This document shows, one piece after another, positions 8,245 through 17,894 of a stretch of 64,000 nt of DNA. This DNA is from Brevundimonas fontaquae (GTDB lineage: Bacteria > Pseudomonadota > Alphaproteobacteria > Caulobacterales > Caulobacteraceae), in assembly GCF_017086445.1 (NCBI RefSeq), contig NZ_CP070968.1:2790001-2854000 (forward strand). The letters are read 5' to 3'. Under the pieces are notes generated by a model that ran no database searches, was not told the origin of the DNA, and saw nothing but the letters and a program-made list of their open reading frames with translations. How positions within the stretch are numbered: position 1 is the first letter of the stretch; each line of letters starts with the position of its first letter. Both the position numbers and the translations under genes were made by a program.

Positions 8245-9840
8245 ATGAGCGACGACTCCTACGTATTCGAAGGCCCGGCCGAGGTCCCTGCCCCGCGCGA
8301 CAACAATCCGCCCCTGTCGATCTCGGAACTGTCGTTCGCGCTGAAGCGCACGCTGGAAGACCGGTTCGGCCACGTGCGGCTGCGCGGCGAGGTCTCCAAG
8401 GTCAATCGCCACGCCTCGGGCCACATCTATCTGACGCTGAAGGACGACAAGTCGGCCATCGACGGCGTCGTGTGGAAGGGGTCGGTGCGCGGCCTGGGCG
8501 TTCAGCCCGAAGCGGGGCTGGAGGTCATCGTCACCGGCAAGATCACCTCCTATCCGGCCAGATCCTCCTATCAGATCGTGATCGAGAGCATGGAGGCGGC
8601 CGGAGCGGGCGCCCTGCTGGCCCAGTTGGAACGGCTGAAGGTCCGGCTGCGTGAGGAAGGGCTGTTCGAGCCGGGGCGCAAGAAGCCCCTGCCCGCCTTT
8701 CCCAAGACCATCGGCGTGATCACCAGCCCGACCGGCGCGGTGATCCGCGACGTGCTGCACCGGATCGCGGAACGCTGGCCCTGTCGCGTCATCGTCTGGC
8801 CTGTGGTCGTTCAGGGCGATTCGGCCTGCGGTCAGGTGTCGAACGCCATTCGCGGGTTTGACGGGATGACGCCCGACGGGCTGATCCCCCGCCCGGACCT
8901 GCTGATCGTCGCGCGCGGCGGCGGGTCGGTCGAGGACCTGTGGTGTTTCAACGACGAAGGCCTGGCGCGGACCGTAGCGGCGGCGCGCATTCCGATCATC
9001 TCGGCCGTCGGGCACGAGACCGACACCACCCTGATCGACTTCGTGTCGGATCGCCGGGCGCCGACCCCGACCGGCGCCGCCGAAATGGCGACGCCGGTGC
9101 TGGCGGACCTGCGCTACGCCGTCGCCGACATGGACCGGCGCATGGTGCAGGCGGGCGGACGGCTGATCGAGGATCGACGCACGCGCCTGCGGGCGGTGGC
9201 GCGCGGCCTGCCGGCGCGGCCGGAGGAACTGCTGGCCCTGGCGCAGCAGCGGCTGGACCATGTGTCGAGCCGGCTGGGATCGGGCCTGCAACACAACGTC
9301 GCCCTGCACGAGCGGCATCTGGCGGTGACGGGCGGCAAGCTGGGCCCGGCCATGCTGCGCACCCGGATCGAGCAAGGTCAGGACCGGCTGCGCGGCGCGG
9401 GCGATCGGCTGGGCGCGGCGCTTCAGGCGGGCGTGGCGCGCGGCGAGCGGCGATTGTTGCAGGTCTCTGGGCGGCTGTCGCCCGAACCGCTGCATCGACG
9501 GCTGGACCAGCGTCAGGCGCGGCTTGAAGCCGTCGGCGCGCGACTGGACGGGGTCCTGCCCCGCCGACTGGAGCGCGAAGCCGATCGGCTTGCGGCGCTG
9601 TCTCGCGCGCTGACGACCCTGGACCCCGGCCGTCCCAAGCCGGGCTTCGCCCGCGTGGAAGATACCAGCGGCGACTGGATCACCTCGGCCAGGGGGCTGG
9701 AGGCGGGTCAGGCGGTCCGGCTGGTGTTCGGCGACGGCGTTCAGCCCGCGACGATCAACGGCGGCGAACCCCGTCCGTCCCCGCCGCGTCCGGCGGCCAA
9801 GCCGAAGCCGACCGCCGCCGATCAGGGCAGCCTGTTCTAG
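8245..9840 (+). CDS. xseA: Exodeoxyribonuclease VII large subunit
   Basis: A protein of 531 residues. It begins with the OB-fold DNA-binding domain ([27 protein letters not shown] at about 25-50). The catalytic region follows with [33 protein letters not shown] and [27 protein letters not shown], all hallmarks of XseA. The C-terminal half is a long Arg/Leu-rich coiled-coil that binds the small XseB subunits. The enzyme degrades single-stranded DNA. xseB is not visible in this window. The last 25 residues are a Pro/Lys-rich tail. Confidence 0.95.
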   Translation: MSDDSYVFEGPAEVPAPRDNNPPLSISELSFALKRTLEDRFGHVRLRGEVSKVNRHASGHIYLTLKDDKSAIDGVVWKGSVRGLGVQPEAGLEVIVTGKITSYPARSSYQIVIESMEAAGAGALLAQLERLKVRLREEGLFEPGRKKPLPAFPKTIGVITSPTGAVIRDVLHRIAERWPCRVIVWPVVVQGDSACGQVSNAIRGFDGMTPDGLIPRPDLLIVARGGGSVEDLWCFNDEGLARTVAAARIPIISAVGHETDTTLIDFVSDRRAPTPTGAAEMATPVLADLRYAVADMDRRMVQAGGRLIEDRRTRLRAVARGLPARPEELLALAQQRLDHVSSRLGSGLQHNVALHERHLAVTGGKLGPAMLRTRIEQGQDRLRGAGDRLGAALQAGVARGERRLLQVSGRLSPEPLHRRLDQRQARLEAVGARLDGVLPRRLEREADRLAALSRALTTLDPGRPKPGFARVEDTSGDWITSARGLEAGQAVRLVFGDGVQPATINGGEPRPSPPRPAAKPKPTAADQGSLF

Positions 9841-9851
9841 CATCTCAACGA

Positions 9852-9982
9852 CCGTCATTCCGGGGCGTCCGCAGGACGAACCCGGAATCCAGGCGGCGGG
9901 CATCCGGCGTCGGATGCATCTATCAGCGCGCCTGTGGTCCTGGCTTCCGGGTTCTTCGCTCCGCTCAGCCCCGGAATGACGG
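9852..9982. repeat. Long intergenic inverted repeat (family 2)
   Basis: Two outer arms, CCGTCATTCCGGGGC at 9852-9866 and its exact reverse complement at 9968-9982, enclose two inner arms at 9878-9893 and 9939-9954 that pair with one mismatch. The transcript would fold into a long hairpin. It lies between xseA and lspA, both on the plus strand, and may act as a terminator or mRNA-stabilising element. Such elements are common between alphaproteobacterial genes. No other copy was seen in the window. Confidence 0.85.
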
Positions 9983-10090
9983 CCGTTTGGTTGGTCACCG
10001 AGTGTGGACAGGTCGTGGTCCAAGGCGAGCTATTCCAACTGCGCGGTTTTCCTCTTCGCCCCGACGGCGCTTCCTGCTAACCGGCCCAGC

Positions 10091-10597
10091 ATGAAGATCA
10101 CGCGCCTCGCCGTCACCGCCTATGTGTTCGCCCTTCTGATCATCGTTCTGGATCAGCTGACCAAGGCCTGGATCATCAGCGGCCTGTCGCTGCAGGAAGT
10201 CGGCCGCATCCCCGTCTTCCCGCCGATCCTGAACTTCAGCTGGGTCGAGAACACCGGCGTCAGCTTCGGCCTGTTCGGCGGCGGCGAGGCGCGCTGGGGC
10301 CTGGCCATCTTCTCCATCGTCGTCTCGGCCGGCCTGGCCTGGTGGGCGACGCAATCGAACCGACGCCTGCTGATAACCGCAATCGGTTTCGTCATGGGCG
10401 GGGCGCTGGGCAATGTGATCGACCGGATCCGCTTCGGCTATGTGGTCGACTTCATCGACTTCTCGGGCACCGGCGTGTTTCCCTGGGTGTTCAACGTCGC
10501 CGACAGCGCCATCACCATCGGCGTCGTGCTGCTGATCATCGACAGTCTGGTGTCTGACAAACCCGCCAAGGTTGGCGCGGCCGTCGAAAAGTCGTAA
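10091..10597 (+). CDS. lspA: Signal peptidase II (prolipoprotein signal peptidase)
   Basis: LspA cleaves the signal peptide of lipoproteins in the inner membrane. The 168-residue protein has four transmembrane helices. The catalytic aspartates are visible as Asp111 in GGALGNVIDR and Asp138 in FNVADSAI, corresponding to Asp123 and Asp141 of the E. coli enzyme. The conserved FSWVENTGVSFGLF (about 49-62) is also present. The ATG at 10091 is taken because it begins the first helix; the in-frame extension upstream does not look conserved. The DUF3035 lipoprotein gene follows. Confidence 0.95.
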   Translation: MKITRLAVTAYVFALLIIVLDQLTKAWIISGLSLQEVGRIPVFPPILNFSWVENTGVSFGLFGGGEARWGLAIFSIVVSAGLAWWATQSNRRLLITAIGFVMGGALGNVIDRIRFGYVVDFIDFSGTGVFPWVFNVADSAITIGVVLLIIDSLVSDKPAKVGAAVEKS

Positions 10598-10668
10598 TCA
10601 CCCCGTCTTCACTATGCCGACTGCGCCATCGCGGCGCTTCCTGCATCAGCCGACCAGAGCCTGAAACC

Positions 10669-11235
10669 ATGCGTATCCGCAGTGTCGCCGTCCTGACCCT
10701 CGTCGCCTCCTCCGCGCTCGCCGTCTCGGCCTGCGGCAGCATCAAACAGGGCATCGGCCTGACCAAGGTGGTGCCGGACGAGTTCGTGACCGTCTCGACC
10801 GCCCCGCTCAGCATTCCGCCGGAATACGGCCTGCGTCCGCCCGCGCCCGGCCAGCCGCGCCCGCAGGAACTGGCCCCCGAAAGCGCCGCGCGTCAGATCC
10901 TTCTGGGTCAGCGTCAGGCCGTCACCCGCACGCCGGGCGAACAGGTCCTGGTGGCCCAGGCCGGCGGCGACCAGGCCGATCCGCTCGCCCGCTATGTCGT
11001 CGATGACGAGTTCGGCGATCTGGCGCACAAGGACGAAAGCTTCGCCAACCGCCTGATGTTCTGGCGCAAGGACGACGCCTCGACCCAGGCCCCGACGGTT
11101 CGCCAGACCGCCGAAGGCCAGAAGACCATCGACGCCTCGACCGAGGCCGCCCGTCTTCAGGCTCTGACCGGCGGCCAACAGGCCATCACGATCCAGCCGC
11201 GTCGCAGCAGCGGCTTCAAACTGCCGGGCCTGTAA
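10669..11235 (+). CDS. DUF3035 lipoprotein, BamF-like
   Basis: A protein of 188 residues with a lipoprotein signal (lipobox AVSAC, Cys22). Just after it comes TKVVPDEFVTVSTAPLSIPP at about 32-51. This motif defines DUF3035 and resembles part of BamC. In Caulobacter crescentus a protein named BamF, carrying such a BamC-like motif, was reported as a BAM-complex lipoprotein. A role in outer-membrane protein assembly is therefore plausible but inferred. The remainder is low-complexity and Gln/Ala-rich with no other recognisable fold. It follows lspA by about 70 nt. Confidence 0.8.
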   Translation: MRIRSVAVLTLVASSALAVSACGSIKQGIGLTKVVPDEFVTVSTAPLSIPPEYGLRPPAPGQPRPQELAPESAARQILLGQRQAVTRTPGEQVLVAQAGGDQADPLARYVVDDEFGDLAHKDESFANRLMFWRKDDASTQAPTVRQTAEGQKTIDASTEAARLQALTGGQQAITIQPRRSSGFKLPGL

Positions 11236-11309
11236 GGACTAATACGACGGGCGTTTGCCACGGCAGCGTCCGTCCTTATTGTAAACGGACCTGATCAGGA
11301 GCCGTTTGC

Positions 11310-11753
11310 ATGACCGAAACCGTCGATATCGCCGCCCTGTCCGGGATCGACCAACTGCGTCTGGGCATGACGGGCGGCTTCATCGCGCCCATCGCCCGCA
11401 CTGTCGGCTTCGAACTGACCGAAGTGGAAGAAGGCCGGGTGGTGTTCGAGGCCATCCCCACCACCGCCGTCTATAATCCGCTGGGCACCGTTCATGGCGG
11501 CTGGATCGCAACGGTGCTCGACTCGGCCTGCGGCTGCGTCGTCCATTCGACGCTTCGGCCGGGCCAGACCTATACGACGCTGGAGCTGAAGACCGTTTTT
11601 CACAAGGCGCTGACCGCCGGCACGCCGGTTCGGGCCGAGGGCCGGATCGTTCAGGCCGGTCGGCGCGCGGCCTTCTCGGAGGCCGATCTGCGCGGCCTGG
11701 ACGGCAAGCTCTATGCGACCGCAACCTCGACATGCCTGGTCATGGAACGTTGA
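11310..11753 (+). CDS. PaaI-family hotdog-fold thioesterase
   Basis: A protein of 147 residues with the hotdog thioesterase signature NPLGTVHGGWIATVLDSACG at about 57-76. The HGG motif (62-64) and Asp71 are the expected active-site elements. YTTLELKTVFHKAL and a C-terminal TATSTCLVME strand complete the fold. The family hydrolyses acyl-CoA thioesters, often aromatic ones. The natural substrate here is unknown, and no phenylacetate genes are nearby. GATCAGGAG precedes the ATG. Confidence 0.86.
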   Translation: MTETVDIAALSGIDQLRLGMTGGFIAPIARTVGFELTEVEEGRVVFEAIPTTAVYNPLGTVHGGWIATVLDSACGCVVHSTLRPGQTYTTLELKTVFHKALTAGTPVRAEGRIVQAGRRAAFSEADLRGLDGKLYATATSTCLVMER

Positions 11754-11873
11754 GGACAGCGCTGAGGGCAGCAAGCGTTTGCCGCGCCTCGCTTTAGCCG
11801 CTATCAGCGGCGAGCGTTGATGATCGGCCGCCGATCGTCGTGCGCCCTCTCTCGCTGTCGGAAAAATAAGCTG

Positions 11874-12560
11874 ATGCGTCGCGTGTTCACCGCCCTGGCC
11901 GCCCTCTCCATCGCGGCCTCCGTCCTGCCCGTCGCCGCCGAGGCCCAGACCTCCCAGCGTCAACGCGAGCGCGGCGGGCAACAGCAGCAGGCCTCGGGTG
12001 AAGACGCCGCGCCGTCGCGCGCGCCGCGCATCGCACCCCTGCGTCGCCGCGCCAACGCCGGCCCCTGCCCCTATGTGAAGATTCTCTACGACGCCGCCCG
12101 CTACGTCGAACTGGAAGGCGGCCGCGCCGCCGTGGCCAATGTCGGCTACACCGGCGAGATCGAAGGCATCTCTTCGGACTGCGAATATCGCGAGGCCGAT
12201 CCGATTCGCGTCGACATGGACGTCCTGTTCAACCTGGGTCGCGGCCCGCAGGCGACGGGCGAGCAACGCACCTACCGCTACTGGATCGCGGTGACGGAGC
12301 GGAACAACGCCATCCTGTCCAAGGAATATTTCGACCTGCCGGTGAACTTTGAGGGCCAGCGCACCGCTTCGGTCACTGAAAAGCGCACCATCGTCATTCC
12401 GCGCGCCGGCATCGAAACCAGCGGCAGCAACTTCGAAATCCTGGTCGGTTTCGACGTGACGCCGGAAATGGCCGAGTTCAATCGCTCGGGCAGCCGCTTC
12501 CGCGTGAACGCCGGCACGACGCCGGCCGCGCCCTCGCCTGCCTCTGCGCCGAGCCAATAA
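11874..12560 (+). CDS. Secreted hypothetical protein preceding argS
   Basis: A protein of 228 residues with a Sec-type signal peptide ([24 protein letters not shown], cleavage near 25). A Gln/Arg-rich stretch follows, then a region with [16 protein letters not shown] and two cysteines (CPYVK and SDCEYR) that could form a disulfide. The C-terminal tail is Ala/Pro/Ser-rich. No enzyme motif is seen and no named family is recognised. The ATG at 11874 begins the signal peptide. The stop overlaps argS by one base (TAATG), so it is probably co-transcribed with that gene. Confidence 0.75.
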   Translation: MRRVFTALAALSIAASVLPVAAEAQTSQRQRERGGQQQQASGEDAAPSRAPRIAPLRRRANAGPCPYVKILYDAARYVELEGGRAAVANVGYTGEIEGISSDCEYREADPIRVDMDVLFNLGRGPQATGEQRTYRYWIAVTERNNAILSKEYFDLPVNFEGQRTASVTEKRTIVIPRAGIETSGSNFEILVGFDVTPEMAEFNRSGSRFRVNAGTTPAAPSPASAPSQ

Positions 12561-14362
12561 TGTCTGATCTGAAGACCGTCCTCAGCGAAGCGGTCGCCGC
12601 CGCCTTCGCCGCCGAAGGCGTGGATGCGGCCTTGGCCCGCGTCACCCCGTCGGACCGCCCCGACCTGGCCGATTTCCAGTCCAATGGAGCCCTCGCCGCC
12701 GCCAAGGCGCTGAAGGCCAATCCGCGCGAACTGGCCGGCAAGATCGCCGAGCGCCTGAGCGCGGATGCCCGCTTCGCCTCGGTTGAGGTCGCCGGACCGG
12801 GCTTCATCAATCTGAAGCTCTCCGACGCGCTGCTGGCTGAACGGGCGACCGAGGTGGCTAACGACGCCGCCCACGCGGGCGCCGCGACCGTGGCCGAACC
12901 GCGCCGGGTGGTGATCGACTACGGCGGTCCCAACGTCGCCAAGCCGATGCACGTCGGCCATTTGCGCAGCGCCATCATCGGCGAGAGCCTGAAGCGGCTG
13001 TTCCGCTTCCGGGGCGACGACGTGACCGGCGACGCCCACTTCGGCGACTGGGGCTTCCAGATGGGCCTGCTGATCGTCGCCTGCGGCGACGAAGGTCTGG
13101 CCGACGCCTTCATGGTCGAGGGCGACGGTCCCTTCCCGACCGAAAGCCCGGTGACGCTGGCCGACATGGACCGCCTTTATCCGCAGGCCGCCGGCAAGGC
13201 CAAGGAGGATCCGGTCTTCCGCGATCGCGCCCGCAAGGCGACGGCGGAACTTCAGAATGGCCGTCCCGGCTACCGCGCGCTCTGGCAGCATTTCGTGGCG
13301 GTCAGCCGCGAGGCGCTGAAGCGCGAATACGGCGACCTGTCGGTCGATTTCGACCTGTGGAACGGCGAAAGCGACGCCGATCCGCAGATGCCGGAAATGC
13401 TGGCGCACCTGAAAGAGACCGGCCTGCTGGTCGAGGACGACGGCGCCCAGGTGGTTCACGTCGCCAAGCCCGGCGAGACGCGCAAGAAGAAGCTGCCCGA
13501 TGGCTCGGTGATCGAGGCCCCGTCTCCCCCGCCCCTGCTGGTCATCAGCTCGGAAGGCTCGGCCATGTACGGCACGACCGACTTGGCCACGATCCTGGAC
13601 CGCAAGAAGGCTCTATCGCCCGACCTGGCCCTCTACGTGGTCGACGAACGCCAGGCCGAGCATTTCGAACAGGTCTTCCGCGCCGCCTATCTGGCCGGCT
13701 ACGCCGAACAGGGCGCGCTGGAGCATCTCGGCTTCGGCACGATGAACGGACAGGACGGCAAGCCTTTCAAGACCCGCGCGGGTGGCGTGCTGAAGCTGCG
13801 CGACCTGATCGATCAGGCGACCGAAAAGGCGCGAGAGCGCCTGCACGAGGCCAAGCTGGGCGACGACCTGTTGCCGGAAGAGTTCGAGGCCATCGCGCAC
13901 AAGGTGGCCATCGCGGCCCTGAAGTTCGCCGACCTGTCGAACGCGCGCACCACCAGCTACGTGTTCGATCTCGATCGCTTCATAAGCTTCGAGGGCAAGA
14001 CCGGGCCGTATCTGCTGTATCAATCGGTCCGCATCAAATCCCTGCTGCGCAAGGGCGCCGAACAGGGGCTGACGCTCGGCGCCATCGTCATCGCCGAACC
14101 GGCGGAGCGCGATCTGGCCCTGACGCTGGACGCCTTCTCGACCGCCGTGTCGGACGCCTACGACAAGCGGATGCCGCATCTGGTCGCCGAACACGCCTAT
14201 CGCGTGGCCCAGTCCTTCTCGAAATTCTACGCCGCCTGCCCCGTGCTGATCGCGCCGGACGAAGCGACCAAACGCTCGCGTCTGGCCCTGTCCGCTGCGG
14301 CTCTGCGCCAGCTGGAAATCGCGCTGAACCTGCTGGGCATCGACACGCCGGAGCGGATGTAG
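12560..14362 (+). CDS. argS: Arginyl-tRNA synthetase
   Basis: Charges tRNA-Arg. The 600-residue protein starts with the Arg-RS additional domain, which recognises the tRNA D-loop. It continues with the class I catalytic core carrying [16 protein letters not shown] (HVGH is the HIGH motif), GDWGFQMG, and the KMSKS-equivalent region [15 protein letters not shown]. It ends with the helical anticodon-binding domain ([16 protein letters not shown]). It overlaps the upstream secreted-protein gene by one base. A long palindromic repeat follows the stop. Confidence 0.96.
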   Translation: MSDLKTVLSEAVAAAFAAEGVDAALARVTPSDRPDLADFQSNGALAAAKALKANPRELAGKIAERLSADARFASVEVAGPGFINLKLSDALLAERATEVANDAAHAGAATVAEPRRVVIDYGGPNVAKPMHVGHLRSAIIGESLKRLFRFRGDDVTGDAHFGDWGFQMGLLIVACGDEGLADAFMVEGDGPFPTESPVTLADMDRLYPQAAGKAKEDPVFRDRARKATAELQNGRPGYRALWQHFVAVSREALKREYGDLSVDFDLWNGESDADPQMPEMLAHLKETGLLVEDDGAQVVHVAKPGETRKKKLPDGSVIEAPSPPPLLVISSEGSAMYGTTDLATILDRKKALSPDLALYVVDERQAEHFEQVFRAAYLAGYAEQGALEHLGFGTMNGQDGKPFKTRAGGVLKLRDLIDQATEKARERLHEAKLGDDLLPEEFEAIAHKVAIAALKFADLSNARTTSYVFDLDRFISFEGKTGPYLLYQSVRIKSLLRKGAEQGLTLGAIVIAEPAERDLALTLDAFSTAVSDAYDKRMPHLVAEHAYRVAQSFSKFYAACPVLIAPDEATKRSRLALSAAALRQLEIALNLLGIDTPERM

Positions 14363-14372
14363 GCAGATCTGA

Positions 14373-14518
14373 ATCCTCCCCCGTTCACGGGGGAGGGGGA
14401 CCGCGAAGCGGTGGAGGGGGCGGATACGCCCCGGCGCCCGCCGGTCAGAACCGAGCCTGTTTTCGCCCCCTCCACCATGCTGCGCATGGTCCCCCTCCCC
14501 CGCCATGCGGGGGAGGAT
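14373..14518. repeat. Intergenic inverted repeat of G/C runs (family 3)
   Basis: An imperfect inverted repeat about 146 bp long between argS and the deaminase gene. The left arm (about 14373-14422) pairs with the right arm (about 14464-14518). Each arm contains its own small hairpin built from runs of C and G. It probably folds into a branched stem in RNA and may separate the transcripts. No second copy was seen here. Confidence 0.75.
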
Positions 14519-14583
14519 CGCCGTTTCGGATGACGCCTCGAACCTGATCCTTTAGGCTAGCGGCCGTTACGGAGCCGCTCCTC

Positions 14584-15594
14584 ATGTCTAATCTTGACGC
14601 CTATATCGCCGGCCTGCCCAAGGCCGAACTGCATCTGCATATCGAGGGCTCGCTGGAGCCCGAGCTGATGTTTGAGCTGGCGCAGCGCAACGGCGTCGCC
14701 ATACCCTACGACAGCGTCGAGGCGGTGCGGGCGGCCTATGATTTCTCGAACCTGCAGGACTTCTTGGACATCTATTACGCGGGGGCCGCCGTCCTGCTGA
14801 CGCGGCAGGATTTCGAGGATCTGGCCTTCGCCTATTTCCAGCGCGCGGCGGCGGATAATGTGCGCCACGCCGAAATCTTCTTCGACCCTCAGACCCACAC
14901 CGACCGGGGCGTGCCGTTCGGCGTGGTGGTCGAGGGGCTGATCGCGGGCATGGACCGGGCCAAGGCGGAGCTGGGCGTGAGCAGCGGCCTGATCCTCAGC
15001 TTCCTGCGCCACCTGACCGAGGAGGAGGCGTTTGCGACGCTGGAGGCGGCCAAACCCTATCTGCACCATTTCATCGGCGTCGGACTGGATTCGTCGGAGG
15101 TCGGCCATCCGCCGTCCAAGTTCCAGCGCGTCTTCGCCGCCGCGCGTGAGCTGGGCCTAAAACTGTGCGCCCACGCGGGCGAGGAGGGCCCGCCCGCCTA
15201 TGTGCACGAGGCGCTGGACCTGCTGAACATCGACCGGATGGACCACGGCAATCGCTCCATGGAGGACGAGGCGCTGGTGCAGCGGCTGGTCGCCGAGCAG
15301 ATGACCCTGACCATCTGCCCTCTGTCGAACCTGAAACTGTGCGTGGTCGATGATCTGAAGGCCCATCCCGTCCCCGAGATGCTGCGGCGGGGCCTGCACG
15401 TCACCCTGAACTCCGACGACCCGGCCTATTTCGGGGGATATGTGAACGACAACTACAGCCGTTTGGCTGAGGCCGTCGGCCTGACACGCGATCAGGTGAC
15501 GCAACTGGCGAAGAACAGCTTCGAGGGGTCGTTCCTGGGCGAGCCGGAGAAGGCGGCCTACCTGGCTGAGGTTGATGCCTACGCGAGGCGATGA
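14584..15594 (+). CDS. Adenine deaminase (AAH1-type member of the adenosine deaminase family)
   Basis: A protein of 336 residues of the adenosine/adenine deaminase family. [19 protein letters not shown] has His17 and His19 as zinc ligands; CAHAGEEG provides His and the catalytic Glu; [11 protein letters not shown] carries the final metal Asp pair. The segment [16 protein letters not shown], together with [14 protein letters not shown] and [13 protein letters not shown], matches the fungal Aah1-type adenine deaminases much better than true adenosine deaminases. Hydrolysis of adenine to hypoxanthine in purine salvage is therefore the better call. The stop overlaps the following small gene by ATGA. 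Confidence 0.88.
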   Translation: MSNLDAYIAGLPKAELHLHIEGSLEPELMFELAQRNGVAIPYDSVEAVRAAYDFSNLQDFLDIYYAGAAVLLTRQDFEDLAFAYFQRAAADNVRHAEIFFDPQTHTDRGVPFGVVVEGLIAGMDRAKAELGVSSGLILSFLRHLTEEEAFATLEAAKPYLHHFIGVGLDSSEVGHPPSKFQRVFAAARELGLKLCAHAGEEGPPAYVHEALDLLNIDRMDHGNRSMEDEALVQRLVAEQMTLTICPLSNLKLCVVDDLKAHPVPEMLRRGLHVTLNSDDPAYFGGYVNDNYSRLAEAVGLTRDQVTQLAKNSFEGSFLGEPEKAAYLAEVDAYARR

Positions 15595-15911
15595 ATACCG
15601 CTCAAGCCGTTCTGGCCATCGCTGGCTGGTTCAGCTTGGCGACAGGCATGGTCAGCAGCATGGGCGCACATCTCGCGGCCGACCACAGAAGGCGAAACGG
15701 GCTCGTTCCCCGGAAGACCCCGGACTTCTACGACTTCTCGAGAAATGTCTTTTACTTCGGCATAGGGCCGTCGTTCAGGACGATCTTTTCCGGCGCACAC
15801 CGTCACTATAAGAGCCGCTTCATAACGCGCTGCGTCAAAGTCGCGCGGGTAGCTTTCGTCCTCGCCGCGGCCTTCCTCGCTGCATTCGTCATAAGCCTGG
15901 TCATCTGGTGA
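15591..15911 (+). CDS. Small two-helix membrane protein, hypothetical
   Basis: A protein of 106 residues starting in an ATGA overlap with the deaminase gene. A first hydrophobic segment (about 6-27) leads to a basic loop of about 55 residues with several aromatic residues ([18 protein letters not shown]). A second strong transmembrane segment ends the protein (about 84-105). No family is recognised. Its bases are somewhat less G+C-rich than the flanking genes. The overlap suggests translational coupling, but a functional link to adenine deamination is unproven. Confidence 0.62.
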   Translation: MNTAQAVLAIAGWFSLATGMVSSMGAHLAADHRRRNGLVPRKTPDFYDFSRNVFYFGIGPSFRTIFSGAHRHYKSRFITRCVKVARVAFVLAAAFLAAFVISLVIW

Positions 15912-15955
15912 TCGACGCCCTTTAGATCGCTTCATGTTCCTGTTATGTTCCGGCG

Positions 15956-17266
15956 ATGGAGAGGACAGGATCACCGGTGGAAGACGAGGCGAACCTCCGT
16001 TGGTTGTTCGTTGATCTGAACGCCTTCTTCGCCAGCGTCGAACAGCAGATGAACCCGGACTGGCGGGGCAAGCCGGTCATCGTTCGGCCGGCGATGAGCG
16101 AATACACCGGCGCCATCGCCGCCAGCTATGAGAGCAAGGCCTGGGGCGTTCACACCGGGATGCGGGTGTCCGAGGCGCGCAAACTGTGCCCTGACCTGAT
16201 CGTCGCCGAGGCGCGCCCCGACCTCTACGTTAAAATCCATCAGCAGATCATGGCCGAGATCGATCGCCATGTTCCGGTGTGGAAGGTCGGTTCGATCGAC
16301 GAATGCTCGTGCGAACTGCTGGGTCCGGAACGGCTGGAGGCGAACGCCGTCGCCCTGGCCCGACGCATTCAGGCGGGCATCCTGCAAAACGTCGGCGACT
16401 GTCTGCGGTCGTCCGTCGGGCTGGCGCCGTCGCGTTTCCTGGCCAAGACCGCCTGCGGCATGCAGAAGCCCGCCGGGTTGACGGTGCTGCGCGCCAACGA
16501 GCTGCCCGGCCCCCTGCTGGACCTGCCGCTGTCGAAATATCCAGGCATCGGCTCGCGCATGCAGATCCGGTTGCAAGCGGCGGGCGTCACCGACACGGCC
16601 GGCCTTTGGAACATGAGCGCGAAACAGGCCCGGGCGGTCTGGAACAGCATCGAGGGCGAACGCATCTGGCGCGGCCTGCACGGTCTGGACAGCGAGCCGA
16701 CGCCGGAAAAACCGCCCGCCTCCATCAGCCATAGCCACGTCCTGGCCCAGGCCATGCGGACCCCGGACAAGGCGCGGGCCGTGGCGCGGCGGCTGGTGGT
16801 CAAGTGCGGAGCGCGTCTGCGGCGCCTGGGCCTGACCGGCGCCAGCCTGACCCTGCATCTGGACATGGGGCCGAAAGCGACGCCTCGAAGCGGTCGCCGC
16901 GGCTGGGAAACGGCGGCGATGAGTTGCCCCATCGCGCCGACGCAGGATACCTTCGCCCTTCTGGCCGCGCTCGAGAGTCTGTGGCGCAAGGTCGAGCCGG
17001 AGCTGGAGGCGGGACGCCTGAGCTATGTCGGGGTCGGGGTGCACGGCCTGAAATCCCGCGACGCTTTCGAGACGGACCTGTTCGCCGCCGGTCCGGATCA
17101 GGACGGCGACGCCCCGTCTCTTCGCCTGTCCCAGGCGCTGGATGCGCTGAACCGCCGCTACGGCAAGGACACCGTCAGCATCGGCCCCAAGGCCGGCCTG
17201 CCCGACTATATCGGCGCCAAGATCGCCTTCACCCGCATCCCCGAGGCCGAGGATTTCTGGGAGTGA
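15956..17266 (+). CDS. Y-family DNA polymerase (DinB/UmuC-like)
   Basis: A translesion-type polymerase of 436 residues. The palm motifs are visible: LFVDLNAFFASVEQ at about 18-31 with a catalytic Asp, and VGSIDECSCELLG near 118 with the catalytic Asp-Glu pair. CxxSVGLAPSRFLAK and the helix-hairpin-helix PLSKYPGIGSRM follow. It lacks the ImuB pattern, and no imuA or dnaE2 is beside it. It is not a close match to the usual DinB either, since the C-terminal little-finger part is distinct. DNA damage tolerance is the probable role. No SOS box was identified upstream. Confidence 0.85.
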   Translation: MERTGSPVEDEANLRWLFVDLNAFFASVEQQMNPDWRGKPVIVRPAMSEYTGAIAASYESKAWGVHTGMRVSEARKLCPDLIVAEARPDLYVKIHQQIMAEIDRHVPVWKVGSIDECSCELLGPERLEANAVALARRIQAGILQNVGDCLRSSVGLAPSRFLAKTACGMQKPAGLTVLRANELPGPLLDLPLSKYPGIGSRMQIRLQAAGVTDTAGLWNMSAKQARAVWNSIEGERIWRGLHGLDSEPTPEKPPASISHSHVLAQAMRTPDKARAVARRLVVKCGARLRRLGLTGASLTLHLDMGPKATPRSGRRGWETAAMSCPIAPTQDTFALLAALESLWRKVEPELEAGRLSYVGVGVHGLKSRDAFETDLFAAGPDQDGDAPSLRLSQALDALNRRYGKDTVSIGPKAGLPDYIGAKIAFTRIPEAEDFWE

Positions 17267-17273
17267 GGCCCAC

Positions 17274-17894
17274 CTAGCTCAGCAGGGACGCGGCCGCGAT
17301 CTCAGCCACGCCCAAGGCCCGGAAACTGTCTTGGGCCGCCGTCTCGGTCTGCGACGCGATGGCCCGGCTGGCGTCGGAGATCACCACGGCTTCGAACCCC
17401 TCGCGAACCGCGTCTTCGGCGGTGAAGCGGACGCAGTAGTCGAAGGCCAGACCGCACAGGAAAACGCGCTTCACGCCCAGTTCACGCAACAGGCCGGACA
17501 GCCCCGTCGGGGTGCGGCGATCGTTCTCGAAAAAGCCGGAATAGCTGTCGACCGCCGGATTATAACCCTTGCGGATCACGGCCATGGCCTTCTCGACCGT
17601 CGGCGCTGCATCAGGATGAAAGTCGGCGCCAGGCGTGCCCTGAAGACAATGATCCGGCCACAGCATCTGGCGACCATAGGCCACCTCGATCTCGGTGAAG
17701 GGCGCAGCGCCGGGGTGATTGGAGGCGAAAGAAATCTGGTCCGGCGTATGCCAGTCCTGGGTCACGATCACCCGGTCGAACCGAGCCGCCAGCCGGTTGA
17801 TCAGCGGCATGATCCCCGCGCCGCCCGCCACCGCCAGACGGCCGCCTTCACAGAAGTCGTTCTGCGGATCGATGACCAGAAGGGCGTCGCTCAT
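17274..17894 (-). CDS. pncA: Nicotinamidase (nicotinamidase/pyrazinamidase family)
   Basis: Hydrolyses nicotinamide to nicotinate in NAD salvage. The 206-residue protein shows the catalytic Asp in VIDPQNDFCEGG (Asp9), the metal-binding TQDWHTPDQISFASNHPG and WPDHCLQGTPGADFH, the active-site Lys in VIRKGYNP, and the nucleophile in FLCGLAFDYCV. The ATG overlaps the fbp stop (ATGA), so the two genes are translationally coupled. It is convergent with the Y-family polymerase gene. Confidence 0.94.
   Translation of the reverse strand: MSDALLVIDPQNDFCEGGRLAVAGGAGIMPLINRLAARFDRVIVTQDWHTPDQISFASNHPGAAPFTEIEVAYGRQMLWPDHCLQGTPGADFHPDAAPTVEKAMAVIRKGYNPAVDSYSGFFENDRRTPTGLSGLLRELGVKRVFLCGLAFDYCVRFTAEDAVREGFEAVVISDASRAIASQTETAAQDSFRALGVAEIAAASLLS

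Noticed and set aside
8146..10023. A 625-codon minus-strand open frame opposite xseA
   Set aside because: xseA has complete family motifs on the other strand; the antisense translation is Arg/Gln/His-rich and has no domain.
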